Origin: Saccharopolyspora flava | GTDB lineage: Bacteria > Actinomycetota > Actinomycetes > Mycobacteriales > Pseudonocardiaceae | Reading direction: 5' to 3' | DNA: 64,000 nt | Assembly: GCF_900116135.1 (NCBI RefSeq) | Contig: NZ_FOZX01000011.1 | Span: forward strand, 1-64,000 | Shown here: piece after piece, positions 7,908 to 16,796 of the stretch | Numbering within the stretch: the stretch's first letter is position 1 | Layout of the letters: every line of letters starts with the position of its first letter | Made by a program: the position numbers and the translations under genes | The notes under the pieces: generated by a model | What the model was told of the DNA's origin: nothing | The model's input: the letters and a program-made list of their open reading frames with translations, nothing else | Database searches by the model: none

Positions 7908-10056
7908 GCTTGAGCGCGGCGGCCTCGATCGTGTCCTCGTCGAGCAGCACGTGGTAGGCCGCCGCGCCCAGCGGGATGAAGCTGTCCTCGCTGGTCACCC
8001 GGCTGATCGGGCCGGTGAACCCGGCGTCGGCCAGTGAGGTGATCACGGGCTCGGACACGCCTCCGCTGCGGCGGGTCTCGTCGACGACGAGCACCCGGCC
8101 GGTGGCCTCGGCCGCGGCCAGCAGGTCCTCGGCGGGCAGCGGGGCGAGCCAGCGCAGGTCGAGGACGCGCGCGTCCACGCCGTGCCGCCGGAGGCGTTCG
8201 GCGACGCGCAGGCTCATCGGAACGCCGTTGCCGAAGCTGACCAGCGTCAGGTCGGTGCCGTCGCCGTAGGTGCGGGCGCGACCGATCGGCACGTGGTGCT
8301 CGCCCGGCATCGGGTAGTCGGCCAGCCAGCCCTCGTCGCCGGATTCGTGCAGGTCGCGGGTGTGGTAGAGGGCGATGGGTTCGAGGAACGCGCACACCCG
8401 GCCGTCGACGCGGGCCGCCGCGACGCAGGTGCGCAGCATCGCCGCCGCGTCGTCGGGCCGCGACGGGGAGGCCAGGACCACGCCGGGCAGGTCGCGCAGC
8501 GCGGCGACGCTGTCGTCGTTGTGGAAGTGCCCGCCGAACCCCTTCTGGTAGCCGTACCCGGCGATGCGCACGACCATCGGGTTGGTGTAGCGGCCGTCGG
8601 AGAAGAAGCTCAGGGTGCTCGCCTCGCCGCGCAGCTGGTCGGCGGCGTTGTGCAGGTAGGCGAGGTACTGGATCTCCGGGATCGGCAGCAGGCCGGCCAG
8701 TCCGGCGCCGAGCGCGGTGCCGAGGATGCTCTGCTCGTCGAGCAGCGTGTCGAAAACCCGGCCGCCGCCGTACTTCTTGCGCAGCCCCCGGGTCACGCCG
8801 TACACGCCGCCCTTGCGGGCCACGTCCTCGCCGAAGACCACGACCCGGTTGTCGCGGGCGAGCTCGTCGGCCAGCGAGCGGTTGATCGCCTGCGCCAGCG
8901 TCAGCGGACCGTCGGAATCCGCGCGCTCCGGCGGGTTCTCGGCCGCCGCGGTGGCGATGGCGTCGGGGGAGTGGCGGTGCAGCGAGGCCATGACCTCGTC
9001 CGCGCTGCCCAGCTTGCGGCGGCTCAGCGTTTCCTCGGCGAGCGAGTCGACCTCGGCGCGCTTGGCCTCGTAGCGGTCCAGCACCTCCTCGGCGGTGAGA
9101 ACGCCGTGGGAGATGAGGGTTTTGGCGGTTCCGAGCAGCGGGTCGCGGTCGTGGTCGGCGGTGATCTCGGTGCGCGACCGGTACGCCGATTCGACGTCGG
9201 ACCCGGCGTGACCCATCAGCCGCACGGTCCGCAGGTGCAGGAACGCCGGCGCTCGGTTTGCGCGCACCCACTCGGCCGCCTCTCGTGAAACCCGCAGGCA
9301 CTCAACGGGATCGGATCCGTCGGCGGTGAAGTAGCGCAGTCCTGGGCGGTTCCCGTAGGCGGTGGCGATCCAGCCCGACGGGGTGCGCACGCTGATGCCG
9401 ATGCCGTTGTCCTCGCAGACCAGCAGCAGCGGCATCGGCAGGTCCTGGAAGGCGCAGTGCAGCGCGGAGTTGATCGCGCCGGTGGCCGTCGAGTGGTTCG
9501 CCGAGGCGTCGCCGAAGCTGCACACCACCACCGAATCCGCAGGCCACTCGGCCTCGACCCCGAGCCGCGCGCCCCGCTCCAGCGCGAACGCCAGACCCAC
9601 CGAGCGCGGCAGGTGCGAGGCGATCGTCGAGGTCTGCGGGATCACCGCCAGGTCGCCGTGCCCGAAGACCTTGTGCCGACCGGCCGAGATCGGCTCGTCG
9701 GCCGAGGCCACGATGCCCAGCAGCACGTCCAGCAGCGGCGTGCTCCCGGCGACCTGCCGGGCCCGCTCCAGGTAGAACGCCCCGGACCGGTAGTGCAGCA
9801 GCGCCGGGTCGCTGGCCCGCAGCGCCGCCGCCACGGCCGCGTTCGACTCGTGCCCCGACGACCCGATGCTGTAGAACCCGGCACCCCGTTTCCCCAGCTC
9901 ACGGGCCTTGAGGTCGAGGTGTCGACTCCCGATCTGCGAGTCGAACAACCCCACCAGATCCGCGGCCGAGACCGAGGTGGACCCGATTTCCACGGAAATC
10001 GCGTCACCGAGGCGGGGGACGGTGCGGAGGAAGTGCTCGTCGACGGGTTCGGTCAT
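7897..10056 (-). CDS. 2-Oxoacid dehydrogenase E1 component, alpha-beta fusion
   Basis: A 719-residue thiamine-diphosphate enzyme in which E1-alpha (about residues 30-340) and E1-beta (about 390-719) are fused. The alpha half contains SIGSSGHESN, the TPP-binding region SFGDASANHS and CEDNGIGISV. The beta half contains FGEDVARKGGVYGVT, DEQSILG and the SGGVSEPVI region. Such E1s decarboxylate branched-chain or other 2-oxoacids and hand the acyl group to a lipoyl E2; neither E2 nor E3 is nearby. The start codon overlaps the stop of the upstream LysR gene in an ATGA, so translation is coupled. Longer open frame beyond 10056 runs antisense-style through the neighbours and is not real. The exact substrate is uncertain; the gene neighbourhood suggests 2-oxoadipate. 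Confidence 0.88.
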   Translation of the reverse strand: MTEPVDEHFLRTVPRLGDAISVEIGSTSVSAADLVGLFDSQIGSRHLDLKARELGKRGAGFYSIGSSGHESNAAVAAALRASDPALLHYRSGAFYLERARQVAGSTPLLDVLLGIVASADEPISAGRHKVFGHGDLAVIPQTSTIASHLPRSVGLAFALERGARLGVEAEWPADSVVVCSFGDASANHSTATGAINSALHCAFQDLPMPLLLVCEDNGIGISVRTPSGWIATAYGNRPGLRYFTADGSDPVECLRVSREAAEWVRANRAPAFLHLRTVRLMGHAGSDVESAYRSRTEITADHDRDPLLGTAKTLISHGVLTAEEVLDRYEAKRAEVDSLAEETLSRRKLGSADEVMASLHRHSPDAIATAAAENPPERADSDGPLTLAQAINRSLADELARDNRVVVFGEDVARKGGVYGVTRGLRKKYGGGRVFDTLLDEQSILGTALGAGLAGLLPIPEIQYLAYLHNAADQLRGEASTLSFFSDGRYTNPMVVRIAGYGYQKGFGGHFHNDDSVAALRDLPGVVLASPSRPDDAAAMLRTCVAAARVDGRVCAFLEPIALYHTRDLHESGDEGWLADYPMPGEHHVPIGRARTYGDGTDLTLVSFGNGVPMSLRVAERLRRHGVDARVLDLRWLAPLPAEDLLAAAEATGRVLVVDETRRSGGVSEPVITSLADAGFTGPISRVTSEDSFIPLGAAAYHVLLDEDTIEAAALKLTR

Positions 10057-10967
10057 GACTGCTCCCACTCGGACGCGGCCGCTGTGCAGGACGAGGCCAG
10101 GAATTCCAGGGCGATCGGTAGCAGCGGGTTGGTGTTCTGCTTGCGGTAGAGGACCTTGACCCGGCGACGCGGCTGGAAGCCGAAGATGCGGACGATGCCG
10201 GGCTGGTCCCGGGGGATGGCCAGCGCGGGCAGGACCGCGACGCCGAGCTCCCGCGACACCAGGTCGCGGATCACCGAGTAGTCGTTGCTGCGGAAGGTGA
10301 TCCGCGGGACGAACCCGGCCGCCGCGGCGAGCCGGATCAGCGACCGGGCGCCCGCGGTGTCCTCGCGGGTGCAGATCCAGGTGTCGTCGGCCAGGTCCGC
10401 CAGTTCCACCCGGTGCCGCCCGGCGAGCCGGTGCGAGGCGGGCAGGACGACGTGCAGCGGTTCGGCGAGCAGCTCCTCGGCGCACAGCTCGAGGGGCCAC
10501 TGGCGCGGATCCAGGTCGTACTCGAAGACCAGCGCCGCGTCCAGCACGCCGTCGAGGACGCCGTCGACGACCTCGTCGGGTTCGCCCTCGTCGAGCTGCA
10601 CCTCGGCGTGCGGGCGCTGCGAGATCACCGCCGCCAGCACGTCCGGCAGCACCCGCGAGTTGGCGGTGGCGAACGAGGCCAGCCGCAGGCCGCCCTCCTC
10701 GCCGACGACCATGGCCCGCACCTCCCGCTCCAGCGCGTCCAGGGCGCCGAGCGCGTCGCGGCTGCGCTCGGCCAGCCGCAGCGCCAGCGCCGTGCTGCGG
10801 GCCGAGCGGGCGGAGCGCTCGAACAGCGGCGCGCCGATCGCCCGCTCCAGCAGCACCATCTGCTGCGACACCGCCGAGGCGGTGTAGCCGAGCGCGCGCC
10901 CGGCCTCGGCGAACGAGCCGGTGCGCACGCACTCCTGCAGCGTGCGCAGGTGAATCGGGTTGAGCAC
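10053..10967 (-). CDS. LysR-family transcriptional regulator
   Basis: A 304-residue LysR-type regulator. The N-terminal winged helix is typical (LRTLQECVRTGSFAEAGRALGYTASAVSQQ, described here by its ends at about residues 8-37, followed by LERAIGAPLFERS). An effector-binding domain occupies residues 90-300. It sits inside the catabolic cluster, 9 nt downstream of the amino-acid dehydrogenase and overlapping the E1 start by 4 nt, so it is part of the same transcript rather than divergent from its target. The likely role is control of this cluster by a pathway intermediate; that is inferred from position only. Confidence 0.92.
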   Translation of the reverse strand: MLNPIHLRTLQECVRTGSFAEAGRALGYTASAVSQQMVLLERAIGAPLFERSARSARSTALALRLAERSRDALGALDALEREVRAMVVGEEGGLRLASFATANSRVLPDVLAAVISQRPHAEVQLDEGEPDEVVDGVLDGVLDAALVFEYDLDPRQWPLELCAEELLAEPLHVVLPASHRLAGRHRVELADLADDTWICTREDTAGARSLIRLAAAAGFVPRITFRSNDYSVIRDLVSRELGVAVLPALAIPRDQPGIVRIFGFQPRRRVKVLYRKQNTNPLLPIALEFLASSCTAAASEWEQS

Positions 10968-10976
10968 GCCGTCTCC

Positions 10977-12128
10977 TCAGGCGGGGACGGGCAGTCGGCC
11001 GCGCAGCCGCATCGCCTCGCGAACCCGCTGCTCGGCCATCGTCAGCGCCGCCGCGTGCGGCAGGACGCCCTCGCGCGCGGCGGTGTCGAGCACCAGCAGG
11101 GTGTTGCGCCGGGTGCGGGCCGCGACCTCGTCGAGGATGCGGGCCGGTTCCGGCCGGAACGCCGATCGCCGGGCGTCCATCGCGAACCCGGCCGCGATGG
11201 CGCCACCGGCGTTGGCGATGAAGTCCGGCACGATCTCCACGCCCCGCGCGCCCAGCGCTTCCCGGGCCCGCGGCGTGGTCGGCAGGTTGGCGCCCTCCAC
11301 GATCAGACCGGCCCGGATCCGCGCGGCCACCGAGGGGTCGATGACGTCCTGCCGGGCCGCGGGGATCAGCACGTCGCAGTCCACGGCGAGCTCCTCGCCC
11401 TGGGCGATGCGTTGCGCGGGAGCGGCTTTGGCGACGCAGGCGTCGCCGAACTCCGCTCGCGCGGCCAGCCACCCGGGCACGTCGAGGCCGTTCGGGTCGT
11501 GCACCGAACCGTCCACCGTGGACAGCGCGACGAGCTGGGCGCCGAGCTCGTGCAGCCGGGCGGCCGCCGCCGCGCCGACCGCGCCGAAGCCCTGCACCGC
11601 GATCCGCGCCCCGGCCACCGGTTTCCCGGCGCGCTCCAGCGCGGCCAGCACCGCCTCGGCCACGCCGTGGCCCGTCACCCCGAGCTGGTCGTAGGGCACC
11701 CCGCCGAGGGCTTCCGGGACGCCGACGGCCGCGCCGCGGTCGGCGAGCTCGTCCTGGATGATGGCCGCGTCGTGCTCGGTCATGCCCATGTCCAGACCGG
11801 CGACGTAGCTGGCCGGGATCTGGTCGGCCAGCCGACGCGCGAACGCGCGCACCACCTTCTCCTTGTCGGGCGAGTCCGGGTCGGCGACGATGCCGGCCTT
11901 CGCGCCGCCGTGGAAGAGGTCCACCGCCGCCCACTTCCAGGTCATCACCCGCGCCAGCCGCGCGATCTCACCGACGCTCACGGTCGGCGCCATCCGGGTG
12001 CCGCCCTTGCCGGTGCCGCGTGCGGTGTTGTCGATGACCAGCACACCCCGCATCCCGGTGCGCGCGTCGGAGACGCAGACGACCTTCTCCGGGCCCCACT
12101 CGTCGATCTCCTGCAACAGATCAACCAC
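10977..12128 (-). CDS. Glu/Leu/Phe/Val dehydrogenase family protein
   Basis: A 383-residue NAD(P)-dependent amino-acid dehydrogenase. Family marks are GGTRMAPTVSVGE, the catalytic-lysine region FHGGAKAG at about residues 74-81, a Rossmann motif VQGFGAVGAAAA at about 200-211, and the C-terminal PDFIANAGGAIAAG. The enzyme would interconvert an L-amino acid and its 2-oxoacid with release of ammonia. It is longer and more divergent from typical Leu/Val dehydrogenases than the second copy at 24895, so the substrate could be another amino acid. It starts 12 nt after the DAO-family oxidase stop and is co-oriented with the ALDH and E1 genes. In the proposed pathway it would turn 2-aminoadipate into 2-oxoadipate. 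Confidence 0.87.
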   Translation of the reverse strand: MVDLLQEIDEWGPEKVVCVSDARTGMRGVLVIDNTARGTGKGGTRMAPTVSVGEIARLARVMTWKWAAVDLFHGGAKAGIVADPDSPDKEKVVRAFARRLADQIPASYVAGLDMGMTEHDAAIIQDELADRGAAVGVPEALGGVPYDQLGVTGHGVAEAVLAALERAGKPVAGARIAVQGFGAVGAAAAARLHELGAQLVALSTVDGSVHDPNGLDVPGWLAARAEFGDACVAKAAPAQRIAQGEELAVDCDVLIPAARQDVIDPSVAARIRAGLIVEGANLPTTPRAREALGARGVEIVPDFIANAGGAIAAGFAMDARRSAFRPEPARILDEVAARTRRNTLLVLDTAAREGVLPHAAALTMAEQRVREAMRLRGRLPVPA

Positions 12129-12140
12129 GGTTGTCCCTTC

Positions 12141-13277
12141 CTACACGCAGTTGTGCTCGGGCCGGACCTCGGCGCCATCGAAGCGGCGCACGTCGAGACC
12201 GGAGACGTCGATCGGTGGTGTGCGGCCCAGGACCAGGTCGCGCATCGCCTCGCCGACCGCCGGGCTCTGCAGGAAGCCGTGCCCGGAGAAACCGGTGGCG
12301 TAGAAGAACCGGCCGGCGTTGCCGACCAGGGCGTTGTGGTCCGGGGTGATCTCGTAGAGCCCGGCCCACCCGTGCGCCACCCCGGCCTCGGCGACCCGGG
12401 GAGCGCGGCGTGCGACGGCTTCGCTGAGCCGCCCCAGCCAGCGGTCGTCGGTGCCGAGCCGGAACCCGAACTCCTCGTCCGGGTCCGACATGCCCACCAG
12501 CAGGCCGGGTCCTTCCTCGTGGAAGTAGAAGCTGGTGGCGAAGTCGATGGTGAACGGCAGCTTCGGCGGCAGGTCCGGCATCGGCTCGGTGACCAGGATC
12601 TGCCTGCGCAGCGGCCGCACCGGCAGCTCGACCCCGGCGAAGGAGCCGACCTCCGCCGACCAGGCCCCGGCCGCGCACACCACCGTCGAGGTGCGCACCT
12701 CGCCCTGATCGGTGCGCACACCGCTGATCTCGCCGCCGGTGGTCTCGATGCCGGTCACCGACACCCCGCGCCGCAGCACAGCCCCGTGCTCGCGGGCGGC
12801 CCGCGCGTAGCCCTGCACCACGCCCTCGGGCGTGCAGTGCCCGTCGGTGGGGGAGAAGGCCGCCGCCAGCAGCCCTTCCGGCGACACCAGCGGCGACAGC
12901 TCGCAGGCCTCGGCGACGGTCAGCATCCGGCTCGGCACGCCCAGCGAGTTCTGCAGCGCCACGCCGCCCTCGAACGCGGCGACGTCGGCCGGATCCGACA
13001 GCAGGAACAGGTAGCCCTGCTGCTTGAGGTCGATGTCGCCGCCGGGCCGCCGCGCGAAGTCCTCGAAGGCCCGCAGGCTGCGCTGCCCGAGCTCGATGTT
13101 GACCGGATCGGAGAACTGCGCCCGGACACCGCCGGCCGCCTTGCTGGTGCTGCCCGAACCGAGTTCGTCGCGCTCCAGCAACAGCACGTCCACGCCGGCC
13201 TCGGCGAGGTGGAAGGCGGTGCTCACGCCCACCGCCCCGCCGCCGACGACCACCACTTCCGCAGCGGCCGGGAGCAC
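12141..13277 (-). CDS. FAD-dependent amine/amino-acid oxidase (DAO family, SoxB-like)
   Basis: A 378-residue DAO-superfamily flavoprotein. The N-terminal dinucleotide motif EVVVVGGGAVGVSTAFHLAE begins at about residue 7, followed by LLERDELGSGSTSKAAGG. The C-terminal signature is WAGLYEITPDHNALVG, as in sarcosine oxidase beta subunits and pipecolate oxidases. The start is GTG 13277, whose G overlaps the last base of the ALDH stop (TAGTG); the open frame continues upstream within the ALDH gene but that part does not resemble the family. It oxidises a secondary or primary amine to an imine with release of hydrogen peroxide or transfer to a carrier. Beside an ALDH7-like enzyme, L-pipecolate is an attractive substrate, but sarcosine- or proline-like substrates remain possible. 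Confidence 0.85.
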   Translation of the reverse strand: MLPAAAEVVVVGGGAVGVSTAFHLAEAGVDVLLLERDELGSGSTSKAAGGVRAQFSDPVNIELGQRSLRAFEDFARRPGGDIDLKQQGYLFLLSDPADVAAFEGGVALQNSLGVPSRMLTVAEACELSPLVSPEGLLAAAFSPTDGHCTPEGVVQGYARAAREHGAVLRRGVSVTGIETTGGEISGVRTDQGEVRTSTVVCAAGAWSAEVGSFAGVELPVRPLRRQILVTEPMPDLPPKLPFTIDFATSFYFHEEGPGLLVGMSDPDEEFGFRLGTDDRWLGRLSEAVARRAPRVAEAGVAHGWAGLYEITPDHNALVGNAGRFFYATGFSGHGFLQSPAVGEAMRDLVLGRTPPIDVSGLDVRRFDGAEVRPEHNCV

Positions 13278-14857
13278 TAGTTCCCGCCCAGTTCCGGGGG
13301 CAGCCGGTAGTCGAGCTCGGGCTCGACGGTGTCGACGTCCATCTGGGCCTTCTGCAGCTTGCCGGAGAAGTCCCAGTTGAGCGACTGCCAGCGGGTGAAC
13401 TGGTCGAGCACCCAGATGCCCGACTGCCGACTTCCGTTGCCGGACTTGCCGTTCCCGCCGAACGGCAGGTGCGCCTCGGCGCCGGAGGTCGAGTTGTTCA
13501 CGCTGAGCATGCCCGCCCCGATGCCCTGCCGGAACCGGAACGCCTTGGCCGGGTCGGTGGTGTAGATCGCCGCCGAGAGCCCGTAGCCGGGCGCGTTGCC
13601 GAGCTCGATGGCCTCGTCGAGCGTGTCGTAGGTGGTGATGCCGACGATCGGGCCGAAGGTCTCGTTGCGGAAGATGTGGTCGTCGGTGCGCATCCCGTCC
13701 ACCAGCACCGGGTGGTAGTACAGCCCGGTTGCCGGGTCGCCGTGGAAACCCTTGCGCGGCTTGTCGTTCCCGATCCGGCCGACGGCGTCGGAGCCCAGCG
13801 TGGTGTGGTGCGGCTGCAGGGTGTCCAAGATGGACTCGAAGTTGTCGGCGAACTTCTGGTCCAGCATCGGCCCGTAGAGCACGTCGCCGCCGGGCTCGCC
13901 GACGATGGCCGCGCGCAGCGCCTCGTCCAGCCGCCGGGTGAACTCGTCCTTGACGTCGCGGTGCACGATCAGGTTGCCCAGCGAGGTGCAGCGCTGACCG
14001 GCGGTTCCCCAGCCGGAGAACAGCGCGCCCTCCACGGCCAGGTCCAGGTCGGCGTCCTCGGTGACGATCATCGGGTTCTTCCCGCCCAGCTCCAGGCACG
14101 GGTTCTGCAGGTGACGCCCGCACAGCTCACCGACCCGCGTGCCGACGGCGCTGGATCCGGTGAAGCCGACCTTGTTGACCGTGCCCGCCTCGAGCGAGGC
14201 CTCCAGGCCCTTGAAGGTCGCCTCGCCGTCGGTGTAGACGAGGTTGAGCACGCCCTTGGGCACCCCGGCCTTCCACGCCAGCTCGGCGACCGCGCGAGCC
14301 GCCCCGGCCGCGTACTCGGCGGGCTTCCACACCACCGCGTTGCCGCACAGCAGCGCCGGCACCAGGTACCAGGACGGCACGGCGACGGGGAAGTTGCCCG
14401 CGGTGATCACCACGGCGACCCCGACCGGGACGCGGAAGGTGAACAGCTGCTTGTCGGGCATCTCCGAGGGCACGGTCTGCCCGTAGAGCCTGCGGCCCTC
14501 GCCGAGGAAGAAGTCACAGGTGTCGACGATCTCCTGCACCTCGCCGAGCGCTTCGGCGTAGGGCTTGCCGATCTCGCGGGTCACCAGCTTCGCGAGGGAT
14601 TCCTTGTTCGCCTCGACGAGACGGCCCAGCCCGGCGATGACGCGTCCGCGCACCGGCGCGGGCACCTGCGACCACTCCTTCTGCGCGCGCTGGGCCTGCT
14701 CGGTGGCGGCGACGAGCGTGTCGGGGGTACCGAGGGCGACCTTGGCGACGACGTCGTCGAAGTTCGCGGGGTTCTTCGAGAGGTACTCGCCTCCGCCGTC
14801 GACCACGTCCGGGGCGTCCGGACCGATCACGGAGCTCAACGTCGCCTGCACCGCCAT
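13277..14857 (-). CDS. Aldehyde dehydrogenase, ALDH7/Pcd-like
   Basis: A 526-residue NAD(P)-dependent aldehyde dehydrogenase. The general-base glutamate lies in LELGGKNPMI and the catalytic cysteine in GTAGQRCTSLG, about residues 302-312. NFPVAVPSWYLVPALLCGN and the late motif NNSTSGAEAHLPFGGNGKSG resemble the ALDH7 family (alpha-aminoadipic semialdehyde or piperideine-6-carboxylate dehydrogenases), where NxxTSGAE contacts the amino-acid part of the substrate. It is probably the first gene of the leftward operon (ALDH, DAO, amino-acid dehydrogenase, LysR, E1). A different semialdehyde substrate cannot be excluded. The gene is divergent from the ornithine-cyclodeaminase-like gene. Confidence 0.88.
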   Translation of the reverse strand: MAVQATLSSVIGPDAPDVVDGGGEYLSKNPANFDDVVAKVALGTPDTLVAATEQAQRAQKEWSQVPAPVRGRVIAGLGRLVEANKESLAKLVTREIGKPYAEALGEVQEIVDTCDFFLGEGRRLYGQTVPSEMPDKQLFTFRVPVGVAVVITAGNFPVAVPSWYLVPALLCGNAVVWKPAEYAAGAARAVAELAWKAGVPKGVLNLVYTDGEATFKGLEASLEAGTVNKVGFTGSSAVGTRVGELCGRHLQNPCLELGGKNPMIVTEDADLDLAVEGALFSGWGTAGQRCTSLGNLIVHRDVKDEFTRRLDEALRAAIVGEPGGDVLYGPMLDQKFADNFESILDTLQPHHTTLGSDAVGRIGNDKPRKGFHGDPATGLYYHPVLVDGMRTDDHIFRNETFGPIVGITTYDTLDEAIELGNAPGYGLSAAIYTTDPAKAFRFRQGIGAGMLSVNNSTSGAEAHLPFGGNGKSGNGSRQSGIWVLDQFTRWQSLNWDFSGKLQKAQMDVDTVEPELDYRLPPELGGN

Positions 14858-14928
14858 GCACCTCTTCCAGTTCGGGGATCACCCTGCTCGGGAATAACGC
14901 TGAGATCACCGTAGAACGACGGCGCGTG

Positions 14929-14946
14929 TTCTGTTGAGGATCAGAA
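14929..14946. promoter_or_regulatory. Possible operator between the divergent ALDH and OCD genes
   Basis: An interrupted inverted repeat TTCTG-N8-CAGAA lies 70 bp upstream of the ALDH start, in the only intergenic stretch between the two divergent units. Spacing suits a LysR- or Lrp-type dimer. No binding evidence; short repeats like this occur by chance. Confidence 0.3.
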
Positions 14947-15045
14947 GAGTGATTTCTCGTCGGGCTGAGCACCAGTGGTGCTGTGGCTGCCGGTGAGGCG
15001 TATGGGGCTTCCGGCGGGGCCGCCGGTGTGCCACCGTCGGTGCGC

Positions 15046-15984
15046 ATGAACTTCCTCAGCGACGCCGACGTGGCGGCGGCCCTGGACTACGACGCGGCGA
15101 TCGCCTCGCAACGGCTGGCCTTCGAATCCCTGGGACGAGAGGAGGCTCAGCAGGCCGCGAAGACCGCGATCCGCACCGGTCAGGACACCGCCCTGTCGTA
15201 CCTGTGCCGGCTCTCGCCCCGGCACGGCCCGGTCGCCAAGCTGGTCTCGGTCAACCCGGGCAACGCCGAGCGCGGCGTGGCCTCGATCAACGCCACGGTC
15301 CTGGTCCTCGACGCCGAGACCGGCGAGCTCGCGGCGACGATGTCGGGCACGAAGCTCACCGAGATCCGCACCGCCGCGGGCAGCGCCGTCGCGCTCGACG
15401 CCCTGGCCCCGGCCGAGGCGGAGGTGCTGGCGGTGATCGGCTCCGGCGTCCAGGCCCGGGCGCACGTCCGCGCGATCTCCCGGATCCGCCCGCTCACCGA
15501 GGTGCGGATCCACGGCCGCGACGCCGCCCGCCGCGAGACGACGGCCGCCGAGCTGGCCGCGGAACTGGACCTCGACGTCCGCCCGGCGGCCACCTCCGCC
15601 GAAGCGGTGCGCGACGCGGCGATGGTCGTCGCCTGCACCCTCAGCGCGGACCCGGTAGTCCCCACGTCGGATTTGGCTCCGGGCGCCACGGTGGTCAGCG
15701 TCGGCAGCTTCGAACCCCACCGCCGCGAGGTCGATGCGGACCTCCTGCGCACCGCGACCACGATCGTCGTAGACGACGTCGACACGGCCACCCACCACGC
15801 GGGTCCGATCATGACGGCCCTCGACTCCGGCGACCTCACCCACGACGCCCTGATCCCGCTCGGCGCGGTCCTCACCGGCCAGCACCCGGCCCGAAAATCC
15901 CCGCAAGACCGCATCTTCTACAACAGCGTCGGCATCGCAGCCCAAGACGCAGCAGCAGCCCACGCAGTCCTGGGAAGGCTGTAA
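15046..15984 (+). CDS. Ornithine cyclodeaminase / mu-crystallin family protein
   Basis: A 312-residue protein of the OCD/mu-crystallin family (Rossmann NAD(P) enzymes including ornithine cyclodeaminase, alanine dehydrogenase and cyclic ketimine reductases). It begins MNFLSDADV, contains the substrate/NAD region SGTKLTEIRTAAGSAVA, the dinucleotide motif VIGSGVQARAH, and the C-terminal NSVGIAAQDAAAAHAV. I chose ATG 15046 because family members begin a few residues before this point; GTG 14983 in the same frame would add 21 atypical residues. It is divergent from the ALDH operon. Members act as Delta1-piperideine-2-carboxylate reductases, which would make pipecolate for the oxidase opposite; that role is inferred. 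Confidence 0.83.
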   Translation: MNFLSDADVAAALDYDAAIASQRLAFESLGREEAQQAAKTAIRTGQDTALSYLCRLSPRHGPVAKLVSVNPGNAERGVASINATVLVLDAETGELAATMSGTKLTEIRTAAGSAVALDALAPAEAEVLAVIGSGVQARAHVRAISRIRPLTEVRIHGRDAARRETTAAELAAELDLDVRPAATSAEAVRDAAMVVACTLSADPVVPTSDLAPGATVVSVGSFEPHRREVDADLLRTATTIVVDDVDTATHHAGPIMTALDSGDLTHDALIPLGAVLTGQHPARKSPQDRIFYNSVGIAAQDAAAAHAVLGRL

Positions 15985-16086
15985 TGCGCCTTCCGAGCGG
16001 CTCAAGCGGGTGATCGTTACCCAACATCGTGCATAAAACGCGCACGCGCTTGAACAGCCCCCGCAACCCCGGCAACCTGTGGCTCC

Positions 16087-16290
16087 ATGAAGCTGACCAA
16101 GGTAACCGAATGCAAGGACGACAACTGCCCTGCTGTGTACATTTCTGACCGGGGGACGGCGGTGATTCAAGGGGCGGTGGTGAATCCGCCGACCGAAGGA
16201 CTCACCCTGGGAGCGGGGGAGACGGCCGTCGAGCTGCCTCCGGAAGTCGTCCTCTCAGCTGTCGAAGCCCTCCAGGAGGTTGCGAAGTGA
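16087..16290 (+). CDS. Small conserved protein at the head of a DUF6879/Scr1 module
   Basis: A 67-residue protein (MKLTKVTECKDDNCPAVYIS at the start) with two cysteines at the N-terminus and a mostly beta-type hydrophobic pattern. Its stop overlaps the GTG of the DUF6879 gene by 4 nt (GTGA), and the ribosome site of that gene lies inside it, so the two are translated together. Small proteins of this kind commonly precede DUF6879 and XRE/Scr1 genes in actinomycetes, from memory of such loci. No ribosome site is visible before its own ATG; it may be leaderless. The function is unknown. Confidence 0.7.
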   Translation: MKLTKVTECKDDNCPAVYISDRGTAVIQGAVVNPPTEGLTLGAGETAVELPPEVVLSAVEALQEVAK

Positions 16291-16796
16291 TCCTGTCGAA
16301 CCTGCGCGAGCGGTTCGCGGAATGCCGACGATCAGCGTGGCGGTTCGAAGCGCAGCCGACCTACACCATGCCGGGCGAACAGGAGGAACTGGAGCTCTGG
16401 CGTGCTGGGGAACCCATGCCCGACGATTTCAACTCCGCGTGGCACGGGCGCGTCGCGGGATATGTCGAGCGAGGCGTGTCGGTGGGTCGGGTCCGCGTGG
16501 TGCGCAGGCCGTTCACCGAATACCTGCGGCACCAGTTCGACTGGGTGATTCCCGGCAACACCCGGGCCGGGGAAGACGTCCGGATCCTGGATGTGACCGA
16601 TGTCGAGCTCGAGCTGCCCGACCAGGACTTCTGGATCTTCGACGACGAGATCGTGGTCGACCTCAACTTCAACCCGGACGGCACCCTGATCAACCTGGAA
16701 CAGCAGGAGAACCCGGACCTGTCGACGTACCGGAAGTGGCGTGACACGGCACTCGCGCACGCTGTTCCGTTCAGCGATTTCCATGCTGGAACCTGA
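16287..16796 (+). CDS. DUF6879 family protein, copy 1
   Basis: A 169-residue protein with motifs CRRSAWRFEAQPTYTMP, VRVVRRPFTEYLRHQFDW, DVRILD and QDFWIFDDEIVVDLNF, which I recognise as the DUF6879 family. Proteins of this family are regularly encoded beside XRE-type regulators with an Scr1 C-terminal domain. The start is GTG 16287, six to seven bases after AGGAGGT at 16273-16279. It is acidic, has no signal peptide and no membrane segment. The regulator's ATG lies 14 nt inside its 3' end, so they form a coupled pair. Biochemical function is not established; a toxin/effector or partner role has been suggested for such pairs. Confidence 0.8.
   Translation: MILSNLRERFAECRRSAWRFEAQPTYTMPGEQEELELWRAGEPMPDDFNSAWHGRVAGYVERGVSVGRVRVVRRPFTEYLRHQFDWVIPGNTRAGEDVRILDVTDVELELPDQDFWIFDDEIVVDLNFNPDGTLINLEQQENPDLSTYRKWRDTALAHAVPFSDFHAGT

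Noticed and set aside
10057-11934. N-terminal extension of the E1 frame to about 1345 residues
   Set aside because: The extra part overlaps LysR and the dehydrogenase in other frames and is Gly/Arg-rich noise; the E1 start at 10056 overlaps the LysR stop.
12787-14123. Extended DAO-family frame beginning inside the ALDH gene
   Set aside because: The upstream part is ALDH DNA in another frame; the nucleotide-binding motif defines the start at 13277.
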